A stretch of 64,000 nucleotides of DNA, taken from contig NZ_BMVV01000003.1 in the NCBI RefSeq assembly GCF_014650895.1, forward strand, positions 186,001-250,000. Direction: 5' to 3'. The stretch is from Streptomyces omiyaensis (lineage in GTDB: Bacteria > Actinomycetota > Actinomycetes > Streptomycetales > Streptomycetaceae). Of this stretch, positions 27,134 through 39,406 are shown in pieces (position 1 is the stretch's first letter; every line of letters begins with the position of its first letter). Below the pieces are notes generated by a model. That model had not been told where the DNA came from and made no database searches. It saw nothing but the letters and a program-made list of their open reading frames with translations. Both the position numbers and the translations under genes were made by a program.

Positions 27134-27781
27134 ATGGCACGCCGATACGACTGCAACGAGTCGACCGACCGCGCGACCGGTCTGCGCGAAGCCGCGTCGG
27201 CCGTCCGCCGCGGCGAGCTCGTCGTGCTCCCCACCGACACCGTGTACGGGCTCGGCGCGGACGCCTTCTCCGGCGAGGCCGTCGCGGACCTGCTCACCGC
27301 CAAGGGCCGGGGGCGCACCATGCCCACGCCCGTCCTCATCGGCTCCCCGAACACCCTGCACGGACTCGTCACCGACTTCTCCGAGCACGCGTGGGAGCTC
27401 GTCGACGCCTTCTGGCCCGGCCCGCTCACCCTGGTCGCCCGCCACCAGCCGTCCCTCCAGTGGGACCTCGGCGACACCCGCGGCACCGTCGCCATCCGCA
27501 TGCCGCTGCACCCGGTCGCCATCGAGCTGCTCACCGAGGTCGGCCCGATGGCCGTCTCCTCGGCCAACCTCATCGGGCACCCCGCGCCGGAGGACTGCGA
27601 CGCCGCCCAGCAGATGCTCGGCGACTCCGTCTCCGTCTACCTCGACGGCGGTCCGACGCCCGGCATCGTCCCCTCCTCCATCGTCGACGTCACGGGCAAG
27701 GTCCCGGTGCTGCTGCGCGAGGGCGCGCTGTCGCCGGAGGACCTCCGCAAGGTCGTACCCGACCTCGAGGTGGCCAGTTGA
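27134..27781 (+). CDS. L-threonylcarbamoyladenylate synthase (TsaC/Sua5/YwlC)
   Basis: A 215-residue YrdC-like protein making threonylcarbamoyl-AMP from threonine, bicarbonate and ATP for the t6A37 tRNA modification. Signatures: VVLPTDTVYGLGADAF, KGRGRTMPTPVLI, FWPGPLTLV, RMPLHPVAIELL and VSSANLIGHPAPEDC. It has no C-terminal Sua5 domain, so it is the short TsaC-type. The ATG at 27134 has GAGGAG upstream. Its stop overlaps the next start by TTGA. Confidence 0.94.
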   Translation: MARRYDCNESTDRATGLREAASAVRRGELVVLPTDTVYGLGADAFSGEAVADLLTAKGRGRTMPTPVLIGSPNTLHGLVTDFSEHAWELVDAFWPGPLTLVARHQPSLQWDLGDTRGTVAIRMPLHPVAIELLTEVGPMAVSSANLIGHPAPEDCDAAQQMLGDSVSVYLDGGPTPGIVPSSIVDVTGKVPVLLREGALSPEDLRKVVPDLEVAS

Positions 27782-28422
27782 CCGCCCCTGAGGGGCGTGG
27801 CATAGCGGGGTACGAGCACATCGGCACCTTCCGCATCCTCCACGTCAGCACCGGCAACGTCTGCCGCTCGCCCATCACCGAGCGGCTGACCCGCCATGCC
27901 CTGGGCCAGCGGCTCGACGACGGGCTCGGCCGGGGCCTCATCGTGGAGAGCGCCGGCACCTGGGGGCACGAGGGCGCCCCCATGGAGACCAACGCGGAAC
28001 TGGTCCTCGCCGACTTCGGCGCCGACCACAGCGGCTTCGTCGGGCGCGAGCTCCTCGACGAGCACGTCATCCGCGCCGACCTCGTCCTCACCGCGACCCG
28101 CGACCACCGCGCGCAGGTCATCTCGATGGGTCACTCGGCCGGCCTGCGCACCTTCACCCTGAAGGAGTTCACCCGGCTGGTCCGCGCCATCGACCCCGCC
28201 ACCCTCCCGGACCCGCGCGACGGCGTCGTCGAGCGCGCACGCGCCCTGGTCCGCGCGGCCGCCGCCCTCCGCGGGTGGCTCCTGGCCCCCTCCGCCGAGG
28301 CGGACGAGGTCAACGACCCCTACGGCGCCCCCATCACCGTCTTCCGCTCCATCGGCGACGAGATCCAGGAAGCGCTGGACCCGGTCGTCACGGCCCTGAC
28401 GGGCGTCTCGACACCGCGCTGA
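27778..28422 (+). CDS. low-molecular-weight phosphatase-like protein, nucleophile Cys replaced by Ser
   Basis: A 214-residue protein with the low-MW tyrosine/arginine phosphatase fold. The family P-loop is Cys-x-G-N-x-Cys-Arg-Ser, in which the first Cys attacks the phosphate. Here it reads HVSTGNVCRSP, so that position is Ser24, while the second Cys (29), Arg30 and Ser31 remain. The C-terminal general-acid Asp is likely in LPDPRDG. Hydrolysis by the usual thiol route should be lost, leaving a phosphate-binding or regulatory role, or slow catalysis. The TTG start at 27778 overlaps the tsaC stop (TTGA), and there is no other in-frame start. The C-terminal extension (about 40 residues) is longer than usual. 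Confidence 0.85.
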   Translation: MTAPEGRGIAGYEHIGTFRILHVSTGNVCRSPITERLTRHALGQRLDDGLGRGLIVESAGTWGHEGAPMETNAELVLADFGADHSGFVGRELLDEHVIRADLVLTATRDHRAQVISMGHSAGLRTFTLKEFTRLVRAIDPATLPDPRDGVVERARALVRAAAALRGWLLAPSAEADEVNDPYGAPITVFRSIGDEIQEALDPVVTALTGVSTPR

Positions 28423-28512
28423 CGGGCCGCCGGGCGCGGCGCGGACTCCGGGGGCGCGCGGGGACGGCCGCGCCTACATTGGTGCTACGTCCCTCCAGGC
28501 ACGGAGTCAGCC

Positions 28513-29760
28513 ATGTCGGTCAGCGCGCCCCCCGAAGAGGTCCTCGACGTCCTGCGGCGGCAGGATCCGGAGATCGCCGACGTGCTGCTCGGGGAGGCCC
28601 GCCGGCAGGCCGAGACGCTCCAGCTGATCGCGGCCGAGAACTTCACCTCGCCGGCGGTGCTCGCGACGCTCGGCTCGCCGCTCGCCAACAAGTACGCCGA
28701 GGGGTATCCGGGCGCCCGGCACCACGGCGGCTGCGAGTACGCCGACGCGGCGGAGCGGATCGCCGTCGAACGGGCCACCGCGCTCTTCGGAGCCGATCAT
28801 GCGAACCTGCAGCCGCACTCGGGCTCCTCGGCCGTCCTGGCGGCGTACGCGGCCCTTCTCAGGCCCGGTGACACGGTCCTCGCGATGGGCCTCGGCCACG
28901 GCGGGCACCTCACCCACGGTTCCCCGGCCAACTTCTCCGGCCGCTGGTTCGACTTCGTCCCCTACGGCGTCGACGCCGAGACCGGGCTGATCGACTACGA
29001 GCAGCTCGCCGCGCTCGCCCGCCACCACCGCCCGAAGGCGATCGTCTGCGGCTCGATCTCCTACCCCCGCCATCCCGACTACGCCCTCTTCCGGGCCGTC
29101 GCGGACGAGGTGGGCGCCTATCTGATCGCCGACGCCGCCCACCCCATCGGGCTGGTCGCCGGGGGAGCGGCGCCGAACCCGGTCCCGTACGCCGACGTCG
29201 TCTGCGCCACCACCCACAAGGTGCTGCGCGGCCCGCGCGGCGGGATGGTGCTGTGCACGGCGGAGCTGGCCGAGCGGGTGGACCGGGCGGTCTTCCCCTT
29301 CACGCAGGGCGGCGCCCAGATGCACACCATCGCCGCGAAGGCGGTCGCCCTGGGGGAGGCGTCCACCCCGGTCTTCACCGCGTACGCCCATCGTGTGGTG
29401 GAACACGCGCGGGTGCTCGCGGCCGCGCTCTCCGCCGAGGGCCTCGCCCTCACCACCGGCGGCACCGACACCCACCTGATCACCGCCGACCCCTCGCCGC
29501 TGGGCGTCGACGGGCGCACCGCGCGCGCCCGCCTCTCCGCCGCCGGGCTGGTCCTGGACACCTGCGCCCTCCCCCACGGGGACGGGCGGGGGCTCCGGCT
29601 CGGCACCGCGGCGGTCACCACCCAGGGGATGGGTGCCCCGGAGATGGCCACGATCGCCGCGCTGTTCACCGCGGCGCTGCGCGGAGAACCGGAGGAGACG
29701 GCTCGGGTACGGGCCGAGGTACAGGAGCTGACCAGGAGTTTTCCCCCGTATGGACGGTGA
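28513..29760 (+). CDS. glyA: serine hydroxymethyltransferase paralogue
   Basis: A 415-residue PLP enzyme of the SHMT family, which interconverts serine and glycine with tetrahydrofolate. The PLP lysine is in CATTHKVLRGPRGG (Lys about 236). QLIAAENFTSP, NLQPHSGSSAV and LGLGHGGHLTHG-like blocks are conserved. Differences from canonical GlyA: the active-site RYYGG is R-H-H-G-G (His70-His71), DMAHxxGL is DAAHPIGL, and the TR in the C-terminal TTRG is TQ. Streptomyces genomes carry several glyA copies, so this is probably a divergent paralogue, perhaps of altered substrate use. The ATG at 28513 has GGAG upstream. Confidence 0.88.
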   Translation: MSVSAPPEEVLDVLRRQDPEIADVLLGEARRQAETLQLIAAENFTSPAVLATLGSPLANKYAEGYPGARHHGGCEYADAAERIAVERATALFGADHANLQPHSGSSAVLAAYAALLRPGDTVLAMGLGHGGHLTHGSPANFSGRWFDFVPYGVDAETGLIDYEQLAALARHHRPKAIVCGSISYPRHPDYALFRAVADEVGAYLIADAAHPIGLVAGGAAPNPVPYADVVCATTHKVLRGPRGGMVLCTAELAERVDRAVFPFTQGGAQMHTIAAKAVALGEASTPVFTAYAHRVVEHARVLAAALSAEGLALTTGGTDTHLITADPSPLGVDGRTARARLSAAGLVLDTCALPHGDGRGLRLGTAAVTTQGMGAPEMATIAALFTAALRGEPEETARVRAEVQELTRSFPPYGR

Positions 29761-29782
29761 ACGGAAGGCGGTCGCGGGGCGA

Positions 29783-29797
29783 CCGGAACCGTTCCGG
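29783..29797. promoter_or_regulatory. dyad upstream of the WecA-like gene
   Basis: CCGGAAC-C-GTTCCGG is a 7-bp perfect inverted repeat, about 80-95 nt before the GTG at 29880. TAGGGT at 29833-29838 may be the -10 box. Confidence 0.35.
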
Positions 29798-29879
29798 GAC
29801 CCCTGGTGTCTCCAACCACGGTGACGGCCCGGCTAGGGTGTGGGGCTGAGATGGCCAGCGATTCCTGTGGGGACAGCCC

Positions 29880-31199
29880 GTGCGTGATTACCTGCTGACG
29901 CTCTGTGTCACGGCCGCGGTGACCTATCTGCTGACCGGTCCGGTGCGGAAGTTCGCCATCGCGACCGGCGCGATGCCCGAGATCCGCGCGCGCGACGTGC
30001 ACCGAGAACCGACTCCGCGGCTCGGTGGCATCGCCATGTTCTTCGGGCTGTGCGCGGGGCTGCTCGTCGCCGACCACCTCCAGAACCTCAACAGCGTCTT
30101 CGACCAGTCGAACGAGCCGCGGGCACTGCTCTCCGGCGCCGCGCTGATCTGGCTGATCGGCGTCCTGGACGACAAGTTCGAGCTGGACGCGCTGATCAAG
30201 CTGGGCGCCCAGATGATCTCGGCGGGCGTGATGGTGGCGCAGGGTCTGACGATCCTCTGGCTGCCGATCCCCGGCGTCGGCACGGTCGCGCTGACCCAGT
30301 GGCAGGGCACCCTGCTCACGGTCGCCCTGGTCGTCCTGACGATCAACGCGGTCAACTTCGTCGACGGCCTCGACGGCCTCGCCGCGGGCATGGTCTGCAT
30401 CGCCACCGGCGCCTTCTTCCTGTACGCGTACCGGCTCTGGTACGGCTACACGATCGAGGCGGCGGCCCCCGCGACCCTCTTCGCCGCGATCCTCATGGGC
30501 ATGTGCCTGGGCTTCCTGCCGCACAACATGCACCCCGCGCGGATCTTCATGGGCGACTCCGGCTCGATGCTGATCGGCCTGATCCTGGCGGCGTCCGCCA
30601 TCTCCATCACCGGTCAGGTCGACCCCGACACCCTGAAGATCTTCGAGGGCTCGACCCGTGAGGCGACCCACGCGGCCCTGCCGGTCTTCATCCCGCTGAT
30701 CCTGCCGCTGACCATCATCGCGATCCCGATGACCGACCTGGTCCTGGCGATCGTGCGGCGCACCTGGAAGGGCCAGTCGCCCTTCGCCGCCGACCGCGGC
30801 CACCTGCACCACCGGCTCCTGGAGATCGGCCACTCGCACAGCCGGGCGGTGCTGATCATGTACTTCTGGTCGGCGCTGATCGCCTTCGGCACGCTCGCGT
30901 ACTCGGTCCACTCGACGTCGATGTGGATCGTGCTGGCCGTCACGGCGCTGAGCGCCCTCGGGCTCGTCCTGCTCCTGCTGCCGCGCTTCTCGCCGCGGGC
31001 GCCCCGCTGGGCCGAGGCCGTCGTCCCGCCGCGCTACCGGCGCCGCGGAGCGGCCTCCGTGCCGGAGCCGGAGCCGGAGCACGCCGCGGTGGCGGACGAG
31101 GGGGAGCGGGTGCCGGTGCCGGCCGGTCTGCACGGCTCGACGGCCATCGGTCACCGCTCGCGCTTCTCCGACCGGAGGAAGGCCGGCACGCGCGGTTGA
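29880..31199 (+). CDS. MraY/WecA-family UDP-sugar undecaprenyl-phosphate transferase
   Basis: A 439-residue membrane protein with about 11 TM helices. It moves a sugar-1-phosphate, probably GlcNAc, from UDP to undecaprenyl phosphate. Signatures: catalytic and Mg2+-binding VLDDKFELDALIK, NFVDGLDGLAAG, FMGDSGSMLIG, and the WecA-type histidine loop DRGHLHHRLLEIGHS. These group it with WecA/TagO/Rv1302-like enzymes, not MraY. The C-terminal 75 residues form an acidic then basic cytoplasmic tail. It starts GTG at 29880. It probably initiates a wall glycopolymer, and the LCP ligase encoded at 23513 would act at the end of such a pathway. Confidence 0.92.
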   Translation: MRDYLLTLCVTAAVTYLLTGPVRKFAIATGAMPEIRARDVHREPTPRLGGIAMFFGLCAGLLVADHLQNLNSVFDQSNEPRALLSGAALIWLIGVLDDKFELDALIKLGAQMISAGVMVAQGLTILWLPIPGVGTVALTQWQGTLLTVALVVLTINAVNFVDGLDGLAAGMVCIATGAFFLYAYRLWYGYTIEAAAPATLFAAILMGMCLGFLPHNMHPARIFMGDSGSMLIGLILAASAISITGQVDPDTLKIFEGSTREATHAALPVFIPLILPLTIIAIPMTDLVLAIVRRTWKGQSPFAADRGHLHHRLLEIGHSHSRAVLIMYFWSALIAFGTLAYSVHSTSMWIVLAVTALSALGLVLLLLPRFSPRAPRWAEAVVPPRYRRRGAASVPEPEPEHAAVADEGERVPVPAGLHGSTAIGHRSRFSDRRKAGTRG

Positions 31200-31303
31200 C
31201 GGTCCGTCGAGGACGGTCGTGAAATGCCTCAGCGGAGCCCAATACCAGACAAGGCGCCCCGCTGTCGCGCACAACCGCGCGTTGTAACCCTCATGTGTGA
31301 CAG

Positions 31304-31334
31304 TTGGCACACCCCCTGAGTAAAGACCTATTCA
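31304..31334 (+). promoter_or_regulatory. candidate atp operon promoter
   Basis: TTGGCA (31304-31309) is followed by an AT-rich -10 region, CTATTCA (31328-31334), at a spacing of 18-19 nt. Transcription would start near 31341, about 140 nt before atpI. A leader hairpin AGACCGT-AGTGCG-ACGGTCT lies at 31379-31398. Confidence 0.45.
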
Positions 31335-31340
31335 AATAGT

Positions 31341-31358
31341 TTGTGATACGGTTCACGA
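31341..31358. promoter_or_regulatory. Rex- or Crp-like operator at the atp promoter
   Basis: TTGTGATACGGTTCACGA matches the Rex consensus TTGTGAANNNNTTCACAA at 12 of 14 defined positions, and it also fits the Crp pattern TGTGA-N6-TCACA with one mismatch. It lies at the predicted transcription start, a repressor position. A second dyad, TGTGACAGTTGGCACA (31296-31311), overlaps the -35 box and fits Crp (GTG-N8-CAC) better than Rex. Confidence 0.55.
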
Positions 31359-31482
31359 GACCCGGCGCCAGTGCCGAAAGACCGTAGTGCGACGGTCTGT
31401 TGGCCCCGAGACCCACCTCGGACCGGGCTTACGCTCGTCCCTGACGACACCATCGCCCCCTCCAGCAAGCGGAGACACCGCC

Positions 31483-31896
31483 ATGCCTTCCACCGACGCA
31501 CGCCTTCTTCTCTCGGCCGTCGTACCCACTGCAGCCGTCGGCGCCATCGCCACGGTGATCAGCGGAGTCGTCGCCGGCGGGAAGGGGGCGATCGGCGCCG
31601 TGCTCGGCACCCTGGTCGTGCTCCTCTTCATGGGCATCGGGATGCTGGTGCTCCAGCGGACGGCAAAGAAACTTCCGCAGCTGTTCCAGGCCATGGGGCT
31701 CTTGCTCTACACGACCCAGCTGCTGGTTCTCTTCGTGTTCCTGGCCTTGCTGAAGGGCACCACGGTGTTCGACTTCAAGGCCTTCGCCTTCACGCTGCTC
31801 GCGGCGACCGTGGTGTGGGTCGCGGCCCAGGCCCGTGCCTACATGAAGGCCAAGATCGCGTACGTCGAGCCCGAGAAAACGGGTTCGAAGTCGTGA
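31483..31896 (+). CDS. atpI: ATP synthase subunit I
   Basis: A 137-residue membrane protein with four hydrophobic segments (LLLSAVVPTAAVGAIATVISG, GAVLGTLVVLLFMGIGMLVL and two more), first gene of the atp operon. AtpI assists c-ring assembly or Mg2+/Ca2+ supply and is not part of the finished enzyme. The ATG at 31483 has GGAGA upstream. A 225-bp gap follows before atpB. It holds TATCGT (31935-31940), a possible internal promoter. Confidence 0.85.
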   Translation: MPSTDARLLLSAVVPTAAVGAIATVISGVVAGGKGAIGAVLGTLVVLLFMGIGMLVLQRTAKKLPQLFQAMGLLLYTTQLLVLFVFLALLKGTTVFDFKAFAFTLLAATVVWVAAQARAYMKAKIAYVEPEKTGSKS

Positions 31897-32121
31897 AGGG
31901 TAGGGCCGGGATAAAGGCGCGTTCGGCTTCCTGCTATCGTCCGGTGCCAACTGCGGCATTGCGGGCGCGGGCATCCGAAGCGGCGCCTGTCCCAGCGCGA
32001 GGCTCGATGCCGAACCGCCGCCCCCTTATCCGTAAGACCAGTCCAGTGCCGACCCGCGGCTGTGCGCCGCGCCGACACAACGAGGTTGCCGTACCTATGC
32101 GCCACGCTGAAGGAGCCCGCG

Positions 32122-32931
32122 GTGAGTGCTGACCAGACGCTTGCCTTCGACCCGGATTGCCACATCTTCACCGGATGCGGCTTCCCGGCTCCGGGCCTGC
32201 ACACGTTCATCTACGAGCCGATCGCGACGTGGGGCAGCTTCGAGCTGACCAAGCCCATGCTGCTCGCGGTTCTCAGCTCCATCGTGGTGGTCGGTTTCTT
32301 CTGGGCGGCCTTCCGCAAGCCCCAGCTGGTTCCGGGCAAGATGCAGATGGTCGGCGAGGCCGGTTACGACTTCGTGCGCCGCGGCATCGTCTACGAGATC
32401 ATCGGCAAGAAGGACGGCGAGAAGTACGTCCCCTTCATGGTGTCGATGTTCTTCCTCGTCTGGATGATGAACCTCTGGTCGATCATCCCGCTGGCCCAGT
32501 TCCCGGTCACCTCGCTGATCGCCTTCCCGGCGGCCCTCGCGCTGATCGTGTACGTGCTCTGGGTGTCGCTGACCTTCAAGAAGCACGGCTTCGTCGGCGG
32601 ATGGAAGAACATCGTCGGCTGGGACAAGTCCCTCGGCCCGATCCTGCCGCTGGTCGTCGTCCTCGAGTTCTTCTCGAACCTGATCATCCGGCCCTTCACG
32701 CACGCGGTCCGACTGTTCGCGAACATGTTCGCCGGTCACCTGCTGATCGTGATGTTCTCGCTGGCCTCCTGGTACCTGCTCAACGGCATCGGTGTCGTCT
32801 ACGCGGCCACGTCCTTCGTGATGGTCCTCGTGATGACCGCCTTCGAGCTCTTCATCCAGGCCGTCCAGGCGTACGTCTTCGTCCTCCTGGCCTGCAGCTA
32901 CGTCCAGGGCGCGCTCTCCGAGCACCACTGA
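32122..32931 (+). CDS. atpB: F1Fo ATP synthase subunit a
   Basis: A 269-residue integral membrane subunit that forms the proton half-channels beside the c-ring. The essential arginine is in RPFTHAVRLFANMFAGH (helix 4-5 region), with the conserved helix FELFIQAVQAYVFVLLACSYV at the C-terminus. I chose the GTG at 32122, with AAGGAG at 32110-32115. Upstream in-frame codons (from 32062) have no ribosome site and encode a non-conserved polar stretch. Confidence 0.96.
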   Translation: MSADQTLAFDPDCHIFTGCGFPAPGLHTFIYEPIATWGSFELTKPMLLAVLSSIVVVGFFWAAFRKPQLVPGKMQMVGEAGYDFVRRGIVYEIIGKKDGEKYVPFMVSMFFLVWMMNLWSIIPLAQFPVTSLIAFPAALALIVYVLWVSLTFKKHGFVGGWKNIVGWDKSLGPILPLVVVLEFFSNLIIRPFTHAVRLFANMFAGHLLIVMFSLASWYLLNGIGVVYAATSFVMVLVMTAFELFIQAVQAYVFVLLACSYVQGALSEHH

Positions 32932-33252
<321 letters not shown>

Positions 33253-33296
33253 GCCTGCTTCTCGACGACAGCCACATTTTCACGGAAGGCACTGAT

Positions 33297-33842
33297 GTGA
33301 ACGCTCTGCTTCTTGCGGCCGAGGGGGAGCCCCAGCCCCCCCTCCTCCCGCATCTTGACGAGCTCGTCATCGGCCTGATCGCCTTCGTCATCGTCTTCGG
33401 CTTCCTCGCCAAGAAGCTCCTCCCGAACATCAACAAGGTTCTGGTCGAGCGCCGCGAGGCCATCGAGGGTGGCATCGAGAAGGCCGAGTCGGCCCAGATC
33501 GAGGCTAAGAGTGTGCTGGAGCAGTACAAGGCACAGCTTGCCGAGGCCCGCCACGAGGCCGCGCGTCTCCGCCAGGAGGCGACGGAGCAGGGCACCGCGA
33601 TCATCCAGGAGATGAAGGCGGAGGGTCAGCGTCAGCGCGAGGAGATCATCGCCGCCGGTCACTCGCAGATCGAGGCCGACCGCAAGGCCGCGGCCGCCTC
33701 GCTGCGCCAGGACGTCGGCAAGCTCGCCACCGACCTGGCCGGCAAGCTGGTCGGCGAGTCCCTCGAGGACGCCGCCCGCCAGAGCCGCACGATCGACCGC
33801 TTCCTCGATGAGCTCGAGGAGAAGGCTGAGGCCGTCCGATGA
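33297..33842 (+). CDS. atpF: F1Fo ATP synthase subunit b
   Basis: A 181-residue peripheral-stalk subunit. One N-terminal TM helix (LVIGLIAFVIVFGFLAKKL) is followed by a long charged coiled coil (RREAIEGGIEKAESAQ and onwards). It starts GTG at 33297. The ATG 3 nt upstream is immediately followed by a stop (ATGTGA). It overlaps atpH by ATGA, giving coupled translation of the two stalk subunits. Confidence 0.95.
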   Translation: MNALLLAAEGEPQPPLLPHLDELVIGLIAFVIVFGFLAKKLLPNINKVLVERREAIEGGIEKAESAQIEAKSVLEQYKAQLAEARHEAARLRQEATEQGTAIIQEMKAEGQRQREEIIAAGHSQIEADRKAAAASLRQDVGKLATDLAGKLVGESLEDAARQSRTIDRFLDELEEKAEAVR

Positions 33843-34654
33843 ACGGAGCGAGCCGTGAGGCACTGGCTGCCGCCCGCGAGTCCCTCGACGCACTGACCGA
33901 CAACACCTCGGTCGACGCGACGAAGCTGGCGGACGAGCTGGCCGCAGTCACCGTCCTGCTGGACCGCGAGGTGTCGCTGCGCCGGGTTCTGACCGACCCC
34001 GCGCAGTCGGGTGAGGCCAAGGCCGAGCTCGCGCAGCGACTCCTGACCGGCCAGGTGGGCGGGGAGACCGTCGATCTGGTCTCGGGCATGGTCCGCTCCC
34101 GCTGGTCGCGCTCGCGCGACCTGGTCGACTCGGTCGAGGAGCTGGCGAACACCGCCGACCTCACCGCGGCCCAGAAGGCGGGCGCCCTCGACGGCGTCGA
34201 GGACGAGCTTTTCCGGTTCGGCCGGATCGTGTCCTCCAGCACCGAGCTCCGCTCCGCGCTGACGGACAAGTCCGCCAAGGCCGCCGCCAAGGGCGAGCTG
34301 CTCCGCAGCCTGCTCGGCGGAAAGGCCCACACCACCACCGAGCGCCTGGTCGTCCGTCTGGTGACCCAGCCCCGGGGACGTAGCCTGGAAGCGGGACTCG
34401 AGTCCCTGTCCAAGCTCGCCGCGGCGCGCCGGGACCGGATGGTCGCGGTCGTCACCTCGGCAGTGCCGCTCACCGACCAGCAGAAGCAGCGCCTCGGCGC
34501 CGCGCTGGCGAAGCTGTACGGCCGTGCGATGCACCTGAACCTGGACGTGGACCCCGCGGTCCTCGGCGGGATCACGGTGCGGGTCGGCGACGAGGTCATC
34601 GACGGCACGGTCGCCGAGCGCCTCGACGAGGCCAAGCGGCGGCTGGCCGGCTGA
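33839..34654 (+). CDS. atpH: F1Fo ATP synthase subunit delta
   Basis: A 271-residue peripheral-stalk subunit linking b to the top of F1. It is about 90 residues longer than E. coli delta, with an N-terminal helical extension as usual in actinobacteria. The conserved C-terminal region reads [19 protein letters not shown] and [20 protein letters not shown]. The ATG overlaps the atpF stop. Two hairpins lie in the 137-bp gap to atpA. Confidence 0.94.
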   Translation: MNGASREALAAARESLDALTDNTSVDATKLADELAAVTVLLDREVSLRRVLTDPAQSGEAKAELAQRLLTGQVGGETVDLVSGMVRSRWSRSRDLVDSVEELANTADLTAAQKAGALDGVEDELFRFGRIVSSSTELRSALTDKSAKAAAKGELLRSLLGGKAHTTTERLVVRLVTQPRGRSLEAGLESLSKLAAARRDRMVAVVTSAVPLTDQQKQRLGAALAKLYGRAMHLNLDVDPAVLGGITVRVGDEVIDGTVAERLDEAKRRLAG

Positions 34655-34690
34655 CGGCAGCAGCCGCCGGCAACACAACACGCATCACAG

Positions 34691-34745
34691 CGGCCCGGTT
34701 GGGCCGTGCAGAGATTGCAGAAGATTCCTGGGGGTCGGCCCCCAG
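34691..34745 (+). promoter_or_regulatory. two tandem hairpins in the atpH-atpA gap
   Basis: CGGCCC-GGTT-GGGCCG (34691-34706) and CTGGGGG-TCGG-CCCCCAG (34728-34745), both perfect. They are followed by ACCCCTTAAGAAAC. They may stabilise or process the message so that F1 subunits are made in excess of stalk subunits. A weak terminator is the alternative. Confidence 0.5.
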
Positions 34746-34791
34746 ACCCCTTAAGAAACTTCGGGCCCAACAAGGAGAGCAGGGAACCCAG

Positions 34792-36390
<1,599 letters not shown>

Positions 36391-36410
36391 CGACGGAAGG
36401 GACCTGACTC

Positions 36411-38770
<2,360 letters not shown>

Positions 38771-38790
38771 GCCCCGTGCTCACCCGAGGG

Positions 38791-38811
38791 GGGCGGGAGC
38801 CGTTCCCGCCC
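38791..38811 (+). terminator. hairpin between atpD and atpC
   Basis: GGGCGGGA-GCCGT-TCCCGCCC, a perfect 8-bp stem flanked by further G/C pairing, 20 nt after the atpD stop. It may cut transcription into atpC. Confidence 0.5.
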
Positions 38812-38827
38812 TCCTCTCCACGCCCCT

Positions 38828-38864
38828 TAGAATTGATCCCAACACCCGGCAGCACCGCCGGGTG
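38828..38864 (+). promoter_or_regulatory. possible atpC promoter and ribosome-site hairpin
   Basis: TAGAAT (38828-38833) is an ideal -10 box in an AT-rich patch, without a good -35. Downstream CACCCGGC (38843-38850) pairs with GCCGGGTG (38857-38864), ending shortly before the GAGGAG site of atpC. Confidence 0.4.
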
Positions 38865-38883
38865 GTGACCCGAGGAGCCACCC

Positions 38884-39258
38884 TTGGCTGCTGAGCTGCA
38901 CGTCGAGCTGGTCGCCGCGGACCGGAGTGTCTGGTCCGGCGAGGCCACCCTGGTCATCGCGCGTACCACCTCCGGCGACATCGGCGTCATGCCCGGTCAC
39001 CAGCCGCTGCTCGGTGTGCTGGAGTCGGGCCCGGTGACCATCCGCACGAGCGAGGGCGACACGGTCGTGGCCGCCGTCCACGGCGGTTTCATCTCCTTCG
39101 CCGACGACAAGCTGTCGCTGCTGGCGGAGATCGCCGAGCTGGCGGACGAGATCGACGCCCAGCGCGCCGAGCGCGCGCTGGAGCGTGCGAAGTCGGGCGA
39201 GGACGCCGCCGCCGAGCGGCGCGCCGAGGTCCGGTTGCGCGCGGTAGCGGTCCGCTAG
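38884..39258 (+). CDS. atpC: F1Fo ATP synthase subunit epsilon
   Basis: A 124-residue rotor subunit. The N-terminal beta-sandwich (VELVAADRSVWSGEATLVIARTT, IGVMPGHQPLLGVL) is followed by a short C-terminal two-helix part, the usual inhibitory element. It starts TTG at 38884 with GAGGAG upstream. A 16-bp perfect palindrome (39249-39264) covers its stop codon, and the operon terminator lies 26 nt on. Confidence 0.94.
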   Translation: MAAELHVELVAADRSVWSGEATLVIARTTSGDIGVMPGHQPLLGVLESGPVTIRTSEGDTVVAAVHGGFISFADDKLSLLAEIAELADEIDAQRAERALERAKSGEDAAAERRAEVRLRAVAVR

Positions 39259-39283
39259 CGGACCCGCGACCGAAGAGTAGTGC

Positions 39284-39333
39284 CCTCAGCCGCGGCACGA
39301 TCCGGAATGTTCCGGACCGTGCCGCGGCTGAGG
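39284..39333 (+). terminator. atp operon terminator
   Basis: A perfect 16-bp stem, CCTCAGCCGCGGCACG (39284-39299) with its complement (39318-39333). Its loop contains a second nested hairpin, CCGGA-ATGT-TCCGG. Confidence 0.85.
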
Positions 39334-39406
39334 CGATGCAGATGCAGGTTGTATTCGGTTCGGCCGGCGGCGCCGGTCACGGGACGCAGCGAGGAGGTCG
39401 GTGGAG

